NCBI RefSeq assembly: GCF_041261205.1
Contig: NZ_JBGCCH010000044.1
Coordinates: 1-64,000 of the forward strand
From: Catenulispora sp. MAP5-51
GTDB taxonomy: Bacteria > Actinomycetota > Actinomycetes > Streptomycetales > Catenulisporaceae
Reading direction: 5' to 3'
DNA length: 64,000 nt
In this document: positions 16,507 through 25,802 of the stretch, in pieces
How the letters are laid out: each line of letters starts with the position of its first letter
Numbering within the stretch: the first letter of the stretch is position 1
The notes under the pieces: model-generated
The model's database searches: none
The model's input: the letters and a program-made list of their open reading frames with translations, nothing else
What the model was told of the DNA's origin: nothing
Made by a program: the position numbers and the translations under genes

Positions 16507-18357
16507 GTGGCACACGAGCGCTTACTGACCATCGACGGCGGCAGGTTCCTGCGGGGCGGCCGGGAGCATCGGATCGTCTCGGCGGCGATCCACTACTTCC
16601 GGATTCATCCGGAGCTGTGGCGGGACCGGTTGGAGCGGTTGCGCGCGATGGGGTGCAACACCGTCGAGTGCTACATCGCGTGGAACTTCCACCAGCCGAC
16701 GCCGGGGCCGGGGCGCTTCGACGGGTGGCGGGACGTCGCCGGGTTCATCCGGCTGGCCGGGGAGCTCGGGTTCGACGTGATCGCGCGTCCGGGTCCTTAT
16801 ATCTGTGCGGAGTGGGACTTCGGCGGGTTGCCGGCGTGGTTGCTGGCCGATGAGAACGTGCGGCTGCGCACCACCGATCCGGTCTATCTGGCGGCCGTGG
16901 ACCAGTGGTTCGACCAGCTGATTCCGGTGCTGGCGGAGTTGCAGGTCACGCGGGGCGGACCGGTGGTGGCGGTGCAGGTCGAGAACGAGTACGGCAGCTT
17001 CGGTGCCGATCCCGACTACCTCGACCACCTTCGCAAGGGCCTGATCGGGCGCGGTGTGGACACGCTGCTGTTCACCTCCGACGGCCCGCGGGAGCTGATG
17101 CTGGCCGGCGGCGCGGTGCCGGACGTGCTGGCCACCGTGAACTTCGGATCGCGCGCCGCCGAGGGATTCGAGACCCTGCGCCGCGTGCGGCCGGACGACC
17201 CGCCGGTCTGCATGGAGTACTGGAACGGCTGGTTCGACCACTTCGGCGAGCCGCACCACACCCGCACCCCGGAGGACGCCGCGCGCTCCCTGGACGAGAT
17301 CCTCGCGGCTGGCGGCTCGGTCAACTTCTACATGGGACACGGCGGCACCAACTTCGGGTTCTGGGCCGGCGCCAACCACTCCGGCGTGCTGAGCGGCGAC
17401 GCCGGATATCAGCCCACGATCACCAGCTACGACTACGACGCGCCGGTCGGCGAGGCCGGCGAGCTGACGCCGAAGTTCCACCTCTTCCGCGAGGTCATCG
17501 GCCGCTACATCGAGCTGCCGGAGACGGACCGGCCCGGGACGGACATGCCCGAGACGAACCTGCCCGCTCCCCTGCCTCGGGTAGCGCCGCAAACCGTTGC
17601 CGGGCCCCGGATCGCCGCCCTGCGCGACCGCCTGGACGTGCTCGCGACGGACCCGGTGCGCCGCCCCACACCGGAACCGATCGAGAAGCTCGGCCACTCC
17701 TTCGGCCTGGTCCACTACCGCCGCCGCCTCGACGGCCCCGCGCGCGCCCACACGCTGCGCATCGAGGGCGTCCGCGACCTCGCGCAGGTCTTCGCGGACG
17801 GCAAGCTGCTCGGGAGGTTGGAGCGTGACAAGCCCGAGCAGACGCTGGATCTCCAGATCCCGGACGGGGGCCTGGATCTGGAGATCCTCGTCGAGCCGCT
17901 GGGCCGGGTGAACTACGGCCCGCACCTGGCCGATCGCAAGGGCCTGATCGGCGGCGTGCGGCTGGACCACCAGTTCCAGTTCGGCTGGGAGCACCGGGTG
18001 CTGCCGCTGGATGGCCTGGCAGGGCTGGCGGCCGACGGCAATCAGGACCCCGCGACCGCCGGACCCGCCTTCCACCGCGCCACGGTCAGTCTCCCCGAAC
18101 CCGCCGACGCGTTCCTCGCCGTCCCCTCCACGGCGCGGAGCCTGGTCTGGCTCAACGGATTCCTGCTCGGACGGCTGTGGGACCGGGGCCCGCAGGTCAC
18201 GCTCTACGCACCGGCGCCGCTGTGGCAGGCCGGCGAGAACGAGATCCTGGTGCTGGCCCTGGAGCCGGCCGACGGTACGCACAGTCTTGAGATAGAGATC
18301 CGCGACGAGCCCGATCTCGGCCCGCTCGCGGATCCCTACACCCACGCGGATTACTGA
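16507..18357 (+). CDS. GH35 beta-galactosidase
   Basis: A 616-residue cytoplasmic-looking glycosidase (no signal peptide) that releases terminal beta-galactosyl residues. The N-terminal (beta/alpha)8 barrel opens with F-L-R-G-G-R-E-H-R-I-V-S-A-A-I-H-Y-F-R. The acid/base Glu161 lies in V-E-N-E-Y-G-S and the nucleophile Glu237 in C-M-E-Y-W-N-G-W. C-terminal beta-sandwich domains follow, ending with the galactose-binding-like V-W-L-N-G-F-L-L-G-R-L-W. The GTG at 16507 is the first start in frame that leaves the family core whole; the upstream ATG at 16470 is out of frame. It ends seven bases from the convergent ABC permease gene. Confidence 0.88.
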   Translation: MAHERLLTIDGGRFLRGGREHRIVSAAIHYFRIHPELWRDRLERLRAMGCNTVECYIAWNFHQPTPGPGRFDGWRDVAGFIRLAGELGFDVIARPGPYICAEWDFGGLPAWLLADENVRLRTTDPVYLAAVDQWFDQLIPVLAELQVTRGGPVVAVQVENEYGSFGADPDYLDHLRKGLIGRGVDTLLFTSDGPRELMLAGGAVPDVLATVNFGSRAAEGFETLRRVRPDDPPVCMEYWNGWFDHFGEPHHTRTPEDAARSLDEILAAGGSVNFYMGHGGTNFGFWAGANHSGVLSGDAGYQPTITSYDYDAPVGEAGELTPKFHLFREVIGRYIELPETDRPGTDMPETNLPAPLPRVAPQTVAGPRIAALRDRLDVLATDPVRRPTPEPIEKLGHSFGLVHYRRRLDGPARAHTLRIEGVRDLAQVFADGKLLGRLERDKPEQTLDLQIPDGGLDLEILVEPLGRVNYGPHLADRKGLIGGVRLDHQFQFGWEHRVLPLDGLAGLAADGNQDPATAGPAFHRATVSLPEPADAFLAVPSTARSLVWLNGFLLGRLWDRGPQVTLYAPAPLWQAGENEILVLALEPADGTHSLEIEIRDEPDLGPLADPYTHADY

Positions 18358-18364
18358 GCCCCGC

Positions 18365-19255
18365 TCAGGCATCCCGCTTCTTCACCACCACCAGCGCCAC
18401 CACACTCGAGATCACGGCCCAACCCGCGAACACCAGCCAGGCGTGCAGGTGGCTGGCCGGCCACTTGCCATTGGTCTGGTTGAGGTCCTTGGCCCAGAAC
18501 GTCAGCGTGCCCTCGGCGCTGCCCGGGAACAGGTGGCCGATCTCCTTCACCCAGTGGTACTTGTCGCCGCCGAAGAAGGACGGCAGCAGGAACAGGAAGG
18601 CGACCACGGCCACGATCGAGGCCGTCGCGTTGCGGATCAGGGCGCCGAACAGCATGCCGACCAGCGCGCAGACCGGGACCACGAGGGTGTAGGCGGCGAT
18701 GGCGATCTGGGCGTCGTGGTCGGTAATCGACAGCCCCACGTGCCGGCTGGCGACCATCGCCTGGCCCCCGAGGAAGGAGATCAGCGAGACGATGAAGGCC
18801 AGAACGGTGGTGATCCCGCACAGCACCGTGATCTTCGCCGCGACCACGCCCCCGCGCTTCGGGACCGCGGCGAACGTCGTGCGGACCTGGCCGGTCGAGA
18901 ACTCCCCGAACATCGTCAGCGCGCCGATCGCCGCCGCGCCGAGCATCATCAGCTGTACCGCGATATCGCTGAGCGACCGGAACAGCGGGTCGTAGTAGAA
19001 GTGGAAGTGGTAGCCGTTCGGCATGATCCCTTCGGGATGCGCCAGGTTGTAGTCCAGGTACTGCAAGTCGGAGCGGACACCGTTGAGGTTGATGAACACG
19101 GTCGCCAGCGCCGCGGCGACCAGCACGAACCAGGTGGACCGCAGCGAGGCGATCTTGATCCACTCCATGCGGCACAGGTCGCGGAAGCGCGGCCTCGGCT
19201 CACCGGCGAAGTGCGCGATGACAGGGGTCTGTGACGGCGCGGCCATGGTGCTCAT
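18365..19255 (-). CDS. ABC-2 type transporter permease
   Basis: A 296-residue membrane protein with about six hydrophobic helices: one near residues 37-57, then a long external loop, then a cluster at about 100-240, and the last near the C-terminus. The long loop holds aromatic residues (H-F-H-F-Y-Y-D-P-L-F). It matches two-component ABC exporters, and its ATG overlaps the stop of the ATPase gene (ATGA), so the two form one unit. The cargo is unknown; neighbours of this kind often export antibiotics or peptides. Confidence 0.85.
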   Translation of the reverse strand: MSTMAAPSQTPVIAHFAGEPRPRFRDLCRMEWIKIASLRSTWFVLVAAALATVFINLNGVRSDLQYLDYNLAHPEGIMPNGYHFHFYYDPLFRSLSDIAVQLMMLGAAAIGALTMFGEFSTGQVRTTFAAVPKRGGVVAAKITVLCGITTVLAFIVSLISFLGGQAMVASRHVGLSITDHDAQIAIAAYTLVVPVCALVGMLFGALIRNATASIVAVVAFLFLLPSFFGGDKYHWVKEIGHLFPGSAEGTLTFWAKDLNQTNGKWPASHLHAWLVFAGWAVISSVVALVVVKKRDA

Positions 19256-20175
19256 CGGGATTCTCCTGCTTCTCCTGCGACGTATTCGACGGAGTCGGCG
19301 GTCAGTTCCATGAACGCCTTCTCCAGCGAGGCGTTCTGGGTGGCCAGCTCGGCCAGCATGATCGTGTTCTGCCAGGCCAGCTCGCCGATCCGGGCGGCGG
19401 TCAGGCCCATGACGGTCAGCGCGTCGGACTCGGCGGCCGGCTGCACCGCGCCGCCCTCGGCGGTGAGGATCGCCGCCAGCGCGGCCGCCTCCGGGCTGCG
19501 CACCAGGACCGCGGGCTGCGAACCCCGGTGCGAGAAGTCGGCCAGCGTCTCGTCGGCGATCAGCGCGCCGCGCCCGATCACCACCAGCCGCTCGGCGGTG
19601 TGCTCCATCTCGGACATCAGGTGGCTGGAGACGAACACCGTCCGGCCCTCCTCGGCCAGCCGCTGGAACATCTCGCGCACCCAGCGCACGCCCTCGGGGT
19701 CCAGCCCGTTCAGCGGCTCGTCGAACAGCAGCACCGGCGGGTCGCCGAGCAGCGCGCCGGCGATGCCCAGCCGCTGCTTCATGCCCAGGGAGTAGCCGCC
19801 GATCCGCTTGCGCCCGGCCTCGGCCAGCCCGACCTCCTCCAGCACCTCCCCGACCCGCCGCAGCGGGATCCGGTTGCTGACGGCCAGCGACTTCAGGTGT
19901 GCCACGGCCGAACGCCCGCCGTGGATGTCCTGCGCGTCCAGCAGCGCGCCGACGTGGCGCAGCCCGCGGGGCCGGTCGGCGAAGCGCCGGCCGTCGATGG
20001 TGACCGTGCCGGAGGTCGGCGCGTTCAGGCCGAGGATCATGCGCAGGGTCGTGGACTTGCCCGAGCCGTTGGGGCCCAGGAAGCCGGTCACCGTCCCGGA
20101 GCGGACGGTCACGGTCAGGTGGTCAACGGCTGTCTTGTCGCCGTAGCGCTTGGTGAGGTCGGTCAGCTCGATCAT
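19252..20175 (-). CDS. ABC exporter ATP-binding protein
   Basis: A 307-residue ATPase of the drug or bacitracin exporter type. Walker A is G-P-N-G-S-G-K-S-T-T at about 38-47, the signature is Y-S-L-G-M-K-Q-R-L-G-I-A, and Walker B is L-L-F-D-E-P-L-N-G-L-D. A C-terminal extension of about 90 residues follows. The ATG at 20175 starts right at the first strand (M-I-E-L-T-D-L-T-K-R-Y-G). It diverges from the histidine kinase gene across about 135 bases, so the two-component system may control this exporter. Confidence 0.9.
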   Translation of the reverse strand: MIELTDLTKRYGDKTAVDHLTVTVRSGTVTGFLGPNGSGKSTTLRMILGLNAPTSGTVTIDGRRFADRPRGLRHVGALLDAQDIHGGRSAVAHLKSLAVSNRIPLRRVGEVLEEVGLAEAGRKRIGGYSLGMKQRLGIAGALLGDPPVLLFDEPLNGLDPEGVRWVREMFQRLAEEGRTVFVSSHLMSEMEHTAERLVVIGRGALIADETLADFSHRGSQPAVLVRSPEAAALAAILTAEGGAVQPAAESDALTVMGLTAARIGELAWQNTIMLAELATQNASLEKAFMELTADSVEYVAGEAGESR

Positions 20176-20310
20176 GGGATTCAGACTGGCGGGACGGCAT
20201 GTAAACGGGCATCGGCCGGGGAGCCGCAATGAGATCGGCCGGCGGTGGCCCGGGGATGTAAGCCCCTGAGCCGATGCGCGGGTACTCGGCGGCTGTCTAC
20301 GATCTTGGGC

Positions 20311-21720
20311 GTGGAGATGAAACGACGCGCCCGGTGGCTGGTGGACGGCCTGCTGGTGGCCGCCTACCTGCTGCTGATGGCGCTTGTCATGCCTTATCTG
20401 CGCGAGTTCCACACGGTGCAGGTCTTCCCGAGCGGCCTGTACAACACGATGGGCCAAGTCGTCGTCATGCCCGGCGGGTCGATCACCCAGACCGTCTACC
20501 GGGCGGACGGCTGGACCCGGTCGCTGCCCGCGCTACTCACGGTCGTCCTGCTGCCGCTGGTCCGGCGCCGGCCGCTGGTCTTCGCCGGCACCGTGACCAT
20601 CGGCCAGCTCCTGATCGCCACCGTGCACGCTTCGGGCGACATCCGCTACGCGATGCTCATCGCGGCCAACTTGTGCCTGCTCGCCATCGCGCTGGCCTGG
20701 CCGCGGCGCACCTCGGCGAAGGCCGCGGTCCTCATCGGAGCCGGCGGCCTGATCTCCGTGGCGGCGTTCCCCATCGGCGCCTCGCAGCTGATGCCGACGC
20801 ACGTCGTCGTGGTCAGCCTGCTGACCCTGGTGGCCTGGCTGATCGGCAGCTCCACCCGCGAGCGCCGGGCCGGCGCGGCCCGGCAGCGCGCCGACGCCGC
20901 CGCCCAGGCGGTGGCCAACGAGCGGCTGCGCATCGCCCGCGAACTGCACGACATGATCGCGCACAGCATCGGCATCATCGCGATCCAGGCCGGCATGGGG
21001 AACCGGGTCATCGGCACGCAGCCGGAAGAGGCGCGCAACGCGCTGCGGGCGATCGAGGACACCAGCCGGGACACGCTGTCCCAGCTGCGCCGCACGCTGA
21101 CCGCCCTGCGCCACGGCGAGAACGCCGAGACCCCGACCGACCCGGCGCCGGGCCTGGCCGACCTGGACAAGCTGGTGGACTCCACGAAGCACGCCGGCGT
21201 GCTGGCGATCGTCGAGACCGCCGGCATGCCGCTGCCGCTGCCCGGCGAGATCGACCTGGCGGCATACCGGATCATCCAGGAGTCGGTGACCAATGTGGTG
21301 CGCCACTCCGGCGCCCGGACCTGTCACGTCAGAATCGAGTACCGCGAGGCCTCGGTGGCCGTCACCGTCTCCGACGACGGCCACGGCGTCCTGGGCTCCG
21401 GCGGCACCGGTTTCGGACTGGTCGGCATGCGCGAGCGGGTGAGCCTGGTGAACGGGACCTTCCGGGCCGGCCCCCGCTTCGGCGGCGGGTTCCTGGTGAG
21501 CGCCATGCTGCCGGTGCCGGGGTTCGAGACGAGGTTCGGCTCGGCGAAGCCGGATCCCGACACGGGCACCGACACCGGCAGCGACGCCGACCCTTTCGAC
21601 CCAGCCACCGGAATCGGCTTGCCGGCCCGTGCCAAGCTTGATCGCAATACCCATTCCTCGGCGCACACCGCGGATACCGCGCACCCCGCGCCCGACCCGA
21701 ACCCGGCGGTGACCCCGTGA
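20311..21720 (+). CDS. NarL-family sensor histidine kinase
   Basis: A 469-residue membrane kinase. About six hydrophobic segments cover residues 10-180. The HisKA_3 box A-R-E-L-H-D-M-I-A-H-S has phospho-acceptor His213, and the ATPase domain includes V-V-R-H-S-G-A and V-S-D-D-G-H-G-V. The C-terminal 60 residues are a Pro/Asp/Thr-rich tail unlike the family core. The start is uncertain between GTG 20311 and ATG 20317; no clear ribosome-binding site is seen. It overlaps the response-regulator gene (GTGA) and diverges from the ABC exporter genes. Confidence 0.88.
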   Translation: MEMKRRARWLVDGLLVAAYLLLMALVMPYLREFHTVQVFPSGLYNTMGQVVVMPGGSITQTVYRADGWTRSLPALLTVVLLPLVRRRPLVFAGTVTIGQLLIATVHASGDIRYAMLIAANLCLLAIALAWPRRTSAKAAVLIGAGGLISVAAFPIGASQLMPTHVVVVSLLTLVAWLIGSSTRERRAGAARQRADAAAQAVANERLRIARELHDMIAHSIGIIAIQAGMGNRVIGTQPEEARNALRAIEDTSRDTLSQLRRTLTALRHGENAETPTDPAPGLADLDKLVDSTKHAGVLAIVETAGMPLPLPGEIDLAAYRIIQESVTNVVRHSGARTCHVRIEYREASVAVTVSDDGHGVLGSGGTGFGLVGMRERVSLVNGTFRAGPRFGGGFLVSAMLPVPGFETRFGSAKPDPDTGTDTGSDADPFDPATGIGLPARAKLDRNTHSSAHTADTAHPAPDPNPAVTP

Positions 21721-22412
21721 CCCAGGACCAGACCAGCACCCCGATCCGGGTCATCCTGGCCGACGACCAGCCCCTGATCCGCACCGGCCTGCGGGTCCTG
21801 ATCAACGACGCGCCGGACATCGTGGTCGTCGGCGAGGCCGGCACCGGCGCCGAGGCGGTCGACCTGGCCGCCGAGCTCGCTCCCGACGTGGCCGTCATGG
21901 ACATCCGCATGCCCGGTATGGACGGCATCGAGGCCACCCGCCGCATCACGGAGTCATCGGGCACCACCCACGTCGTCATGCTGACCACCTTCGACGACGA
22001 CGAGTACGTCTACTCCGCATTGCGCGCCGGCGCCAGCGGCTTCCTGGTCAAGGACATGGCCCTGGACTCGATCCTGGACGCGGTCCGGGTCCTGGCCTCC
22101 GGCGACGCGCTCATCGCCCCGAGCATCACCCGCAGGCTGATCGCCGAGTTCGCGATCCGCCCCGAGCCGGCCGGCGCGGTGCAGAACCGGGGCGACAAGG
22201 CACTGCTGGGCAACATCACCGAGCGCGAGCGCGAAGTGCTGACGCTGGTCGGCCGCGGCCTGTCCAACGGCGAGATCGCCGAGGAGCTGTTCATCAGCGC
22301 GGCGACCGCCAAGGCGCACGTGGCCCGGCTGTTCACCAAGCTCGCCGCGCGGGATCGGGTGCAGCTGGTCATCATGGCTTACGAGGCCGGGCTGGTCTCG
22401 CCGTCGCGCTGA
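21717..22412 (+). CDS. NarL/LuxR-family response regulator
   Basis: A 231-residue regulator with a receiver domain (about 10-125; phospho-acceptor Asp62 in V-M-D-I-R-M-P-G, Lys in L-V-K-D) and a C-terminal LuxR HTH (about 165-225; L-T-E/I-T-E-R-E-R-E-V-L-T-L-V-G-R-G-L-S-N-G-E-I-A-E-E-L-F-I-S). Its GTG overlaps the kinase stop. The pair most likely responds to an envelope or antibiotic signal and may act on the divergent exporter promoter. Confidence 0.92.
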   Translation: MTQDQTSTPIRVILADDQPLIRTGLRVLINDAPDIVVVGEAGTGAEAVDLAAELAPDVAVMDIRMPGMDGIEATRRITESSGTTHVVMLTTFDDDEYVYSALRAGASGFLVKDMALDSILDAVRVLASGDALIAPSITRRLIAEFAIRPEPAGAVQNRGDKALLGNITEREREVLTLVGRGLSNGEIAEELFISAATAKAHVARLFTKLAARDRVQLVIMAYEAGLVSPSR

Positions 22413-22438
22413 CCACCACAGCCACCATCACCAGCCGG

Positions 22439-23011
22439 CTACAGCGCCGCGCCGATCACCTTCGGCATCTGCTGCTGAGCGATCTGCTTGCACGCCGCCT
22501 TCCACCCGGTCGGCGAGGTCCCCTTCGGCATCGGCACCGTCATCATCACCTCGGCGTTGCGCTTCACCTGCTCGACCGTACAGGTGCTGGCGGCGAAGTC
22601 CAGCGATCCGTAGGCGGTGTCCGGGGTCAGGGCCGTGAGCTGGTTGTGGCCGAAGATGTCCTTCGCGCGCCAGTCGCCGTCGTGGAGCTGCTTGTCCGGG
22701 TACATGGTCGCCGTCAGCGGGTTCATGGTGCTCGCCTGGTACAGATCGACCTCGACGAAGGTGACGCCGTCGGCGGTCTCGCAGCGGATGTTCGTGTACG
22801 CCGGGTGCAGCCCGCGGATGTCGGCGGCGTCCGTCACGTTCTGTCCGACGTGGAACGCCGGCTTGCCCTGTACCGCCCCCGAGAGCTTGTCGCACGCCGG
22901 CAGCGTCTTGTAGTCACCGGTCTTGCCGCCGTGCAAAAGCAGTGCCGCCGTCGTCCCGGCAGCGGCCAGGACGACGACGGCACCGACGATCCCCCATGTT
23001 CTAGTGCTCAT
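22439..23011 (-). CDS. membrane-anchored hypothetical protein
   Basis: A 190-residue protein with an N-terminal hydrophobic helix (about 7-26) and no clear signal-peptidase or lipobox site, so it is probably membrane-anchored with the rest outside. The exterior part has four Cys residues (near 40, 77, 124 and 177), which could form two disulfides. I recognise no family. It resembles DUF3558-like actinobacterial surface proteins in size and layout, but that is only an impression. It lies 8 bases after the GH59 stop on the same strand, so it may be co-transcribed. Confidence 0.65.
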   Translation of the reverse strand: MSTRTWGIVGAVVVLAAAGTTAALLLHGGKTGDYKTLPACDKLSGAVQGKPAFHVGQNVTDAADIRGLHPAYTNIRCETADGVTFVEVDLYQASTMNPLTATMYPDKQLHDGDWRAKDIFGHNQLTALTPDTAYGSLDFAASTCTVEQVKRNAEVMMTVPMPKGTSPTGWKAACKQIAQQQMPKVIGAAL

Positions 23012-23019
23012 TCACCGGA

Positions 23020-25431
23020 TTATGGCACCGTCCACTGCTGGTTGGCCCCGTCGTTGCAGTCCCAGATCTCCAGTTGTGTGTAGTTGGCGGTGTTGAAGCC
23101 CGGATCGTCCAGACACTTGCCGGATGCGACGCTCACCAGCTCGCCGTTCGACTGCGGCGCCCACTGCTGGTTCGCGCCGCCGTTGCAGTCCCAGAGCTCG
23201 ACCAGCGTGCCGTTGGTGCTGTTGTTGCCGGTGACGTCCAGGCACTTGCCGCTGGCGCCGTTCAGCTGGAAGTAGCCGTTGGCCCAGAACCAGTTCTGCG
23301 CCGTGGTGTTGTTGCAGTCGTACATCTGGACGGCGGTGCCGTCGGCCGTCGAGCCGCCGTTGTCGTCCAGACACTTGCCCGCCTCGGCCGAGGGGACCGG
23401 CCCCTGGTGCACGACCTGCGTGGAGCCCGGGGTGATGGAGAAGTTGTCGAACTCGTCGGTCTGGTAGCCGGTGACGCCCAGACCCGCCTGGCCGTTGGTC
23501 CAGGTGCTGTCGTTGACGCTGCCGACGGTCCTGCCGTCCACGGACGCCGTCAGCGTCGAGCCGTTCAGCTGGAAGGCGACCGTGTGCCAGGTGTTCAGGC
23601 CGAGCGCGGAGGTGGTGCCGCTGGCCAGCGTCGTGAAGTTCCAGGAGTTGTCGCTCTTCACGATCGACCAGGCCCCGGTGTTGCCGACCCGCAGGTGGTA
23701 GGCGTTCAGCCCGTTGTTGTTCGTGCCCTGCAGGTTCGCCCGGCCGATCAGCTCCACGCTGCCGGCCTGCTCGAACAGCGCGTCGGTCTTGACCGTGTAG
23801 TTCGACCAGGTCTGGTCGCCGATGAGGGTGTAGGGGGCGTCATAGGACTCCCCGGTCCACCGGATCGGCACGTTCGGCGCCATCTGGCGCAGGCACGTCC
23901 CGGCGCGGCCGGCGTCGCAGGCGGCGGTCTGGAAGGCGCCGTTCATGTCCGAGAAGTACAGCGGCGAGGTGGTGGTGGCCGCGGTGTCGAAGTTGTTCGT
24001 GTACGGCAGCGGCATCGCCGAGGCCGCCGGCGGCGAGGTGACGCCCTTGCCCTGGCCGGTGGTCGTGGTGAAGGTGTAGACGTAGCCGGGCTGCAGGGTC
24101 ACCGTGTAGGACCCGCCGGAGGGCGTGACGTCACCGCTGTGCACGAACCAGTCGGAGGAGCTGCCGGAGTTCACGTTGGTCTGCCAGACGTGCACGGCTC
24201 CGGTCGACAGGCCGCCGGCCACCTTCACCGTCATCGTCTGCGCGGCCGTGGCGTCCATGGTCTCCACCACGGTGCTGTAGTCGCTGCCGTTCGACGACTT
24301 CAGCGACACGTAGCTGCCGTTGGCCCGGTTCGCGCCGAGGAAGCCGCTGCCGGAGTCCAGGTACTTCCAGCCCGGCGCGGTGAACTGCGAGGTCTGCGCC
24401 ATGACCCAGGTGGTCTTGCCGATGTAGTAGTTGCCGGACCACGGCTGGTTCGCGATCCCGAGCCCCTGGTCGGCGTAGTGCAGGTTCGGGTAGATCGCGG
24501 ATACCAGCGGCCAGTTGATGTACGCCGTCATCTTGCCGTCGATGTAGTCGCGGTTGAGGGCGCGCGCGATGCTCGGGGCGCCGAACGTGGAGCTGCCGTC
24601 GGTCGACTCCGAGCCGTTCTCACTGGCCCACAAGGGTTTGTTGAGGTTCACCGCGTTCGTGGTGCTGTCGCAGGAGTCGAAGGCGCTCCCGTAACCGCAG
24701 GGGTAGTGGACGCCGACGATGTCCACGGAGTTGTCGAAGGTCGAGTCCGAGGTCATCGAGTCCGCGACGCCCCAGCCGCTGTCGGCCCCGACCACCTTGG
24801 TGGCCCCGTAGCCGTGCGAGTTCAGCGCACTCTTGAGGTTCTCGTACCAGGTGGTGTTGTAGTCGCGCTCGTTCCAGCCGCCGAGGTAGTCGACGGTCAG
24901 GTTGTGCTGCGCGGCACAGCCGAACCAGTCCATCAGATAGTTGATGGTGTCGGTGGACCAGAAGCCGCCGTTGATCCAGCCCGGGGCACCCCAGGCCAGG
25001 CCGTAGATCTTGATGTTGGGGTTGCGGGCCTTGGCCTGCTCCGCGAGCCACCACTCGTAGCCCTGGTTGCAGTCCACGACCCCGCGGCTGTGCTCGTGCG
25101 AGGACTCCGCGCCGTCGGTGGAGTTGGTGTCGCCGCCGATCTCGATCTTCAGGATCTGCAGCGAGGCGCCGTATCCGGGCTTGAACAGGTAGTCCAGGAT
25201 CTGGCTGCGCTCGGGCTCGGGGTAGTCGACCAGCAGGCGGGAGTTGCCCCCGCCGCCGCTGATCGCCCCGATGCCGTCGAAGGTGCGGCCGGAGGAGCCG
25301 CCGTCGACGGTCACGGTGGTGGAGGTGGCCGCGTGCGCCGCCGGGGAGGCGACGGCCCAGGCCGTCAGGAGACTGAGGAGGAGGGTCAGGACGGTGGCGA
25401 GGGCGGTGCGGCGTCTTGCGGCGGGTGACAT
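23020..25431 (-). CDS. secreted GH59 galactocerebrosidase-like enzyme with CBM13
   Basis: An 803-residue exported glycosidase. A Sec signal peptide covers about residues 1-35. The GH59 barrel starts at T-F-D-G-I-G-A-I-S-G-G-G and keeps P-E-P-E-R-S-Q-I-L-D-Y-L-F-K-P, as in galactosylceramidase. The acid/base Glu188 is in G-W-N-E-R-D and the nucleophile Glu271 in W-A-S-E-N. A laminin-like lectin region follows (about 515-660). The protein ends in a ricin-type beta-trefoil (about 675-803) with three Q-x-W-type repeats and C-L-D-D motifs. It should release galactose from galactolipids or galactans at the cell exterior. The start at 25431 has GGAG eight bases upstream; an earlier in-frame ATG at 25485 would add a charged leader. 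Confidence 0.88.
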   Translation of the reverse strand: MSPAARRRTALATVLTLLLSLLTAWAVASPAAHAATSTTVTVDGGSSGRTFDGIGAISGGGGNSRLLVDYPEPERSQILDYLFKPGYGASLQILKIEIGGDTNSTDGAESSHEHSRGVVDCNQGYEWWLAEQAKARNPNIKIYGLAWGAPGWINGGFWSTDTINYLMDWFGCAAQHNLTVDYLGGWNERDYNTTWYENLKSALNSHGYGATKVVGADSGWGVADSMTSDSTFDNSVDIVGVHYPCGYGSAFDSCDSTTNAVNLNKPLWASENGSESTDGSSTFGAPSIARALNRDYIDGKMTAYINWPLVSAIYPNLHYADQGLGIANQPWSGNYYIGKTTWVMAQTSQFTAPGWKYLDSGSGFLGANRANGSYVSLKSSNGSDYSTVVETMDATAAQTMTVKVAGGLSTGAVHVWQTNVNSGSSSDWFVHSGDVTPSGGSYTVTLQPGYVYTFTTTTGQGKGVTSPPAASAMPLPYTNNFDTAATTTSPLYFSDMNGAFQTAACDAGRAGTCLRQMAPNVPIRWTGESYDAPYTLIGDQTWSNYTVKTDALFEQAGSVELIGRANLQGTNNNGLNAYHLRVGNTGAWSIVKSDNSWNFTTLASGTTSALGLNTWHTVAFQLNGSTLTASVDGRTVGSVNDSTWTNGQAGLGVTGYQTDEFDNFSITPGSTQVVHQGPVPSAEAGKCLDDNGGSTADGTAVQMYDCNNTTAQNWFWANGYFQLNGASGKCLDVTGNNSTNGTLVELWDCNGGANQQWAPQSNGELVSVASGKCLDDPGFNTANYTQLEIWDCNDGANQQWTVP

Positions 25432-25545
25432 GAGCACGCTCCAACATTTTCGACTACGAATAAACGCCATCGATCGCAGTCGCACAGGTTAAGCGCATTG
25501 TTACGCATCGTCAACACTTCCCTCACAACGGGTTTCGGGGCGCCG

Positions 25546-25574
25546 TTGACAGAGCTCTTACATCTGCTTACTGT
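25546..25574 (+). promoter_or_regulatory. sigma70-type promoter candidate without an obvious gene
   Basis: TTGACA at 25546-25551, a 17-base spacer, then TACTGT at 25569-25574. It points to the plus strand, where no gene starts before dnaE at 27346. A transcript from here would run into a hairpin at 25710-25738, giving an RNA of about 160 bases. Confidence 0.4.
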
Positions 25575-25709
25575 CCGCGGAAGCCGGACTGTTGATCAGC
25601 CGGAAACCTTTCCGGGACACCGACTTCCCGCCCCGCGACCCGGGGCCGGGAGCCGAGCGCCGGGGCGGATTGGTCCGCTGCCCCGACGCTCTGATCAGTG
25701 AGTCGCAGG

Positions 25710-25738
25710 CCGAGGCAGGACCGGTCCGTCTGCCTCGG
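25710..25738. terminator. hairpin terminator after the AlkZ/YcaQ-like gene
   Basis: CCGAGGCAG (25710-25718) pairs perfectly with CTGCCTCGG (25730-25738), with further pairing inside the loop (GACC/GGTC). It lies 65 bases beyond the stop of the minus-strand gene at 25803 and lacks a T tract. Confidence 0.6.
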
Positions 25739-25802
25739 CGGTGTCGGTCCCGGCGTGTCAGGCCAGGCGTGTCAGGCCAGGCGGTATCAGCCCTCGGCGG
25801 TG

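Larger units (their letters stand above)
25432..25802. other. 371-base gap with no convincing gene
   Basis: This is the upstream region of the GH59 gene and the downstream region of the AlkZ/YcaQ-like gene. It holds a plus-strand promoter-like pair (25546-25574), a strong hairpin (25710-25738) and short direct repeats of GCGTGTCAGGCCAG at about 25753-25780. Plus-strand reading frames through it lack a ribosome-binding site and have antisense-type composition. Confidence 0.5.

Noticed and set aside
20176-20310. A small gene in the divergent region between the exporter and the histidine kinase
   Set aside because: No frame with a start, ribosome-binding site and more than about 20 codons. The region reads as promoter DNA.
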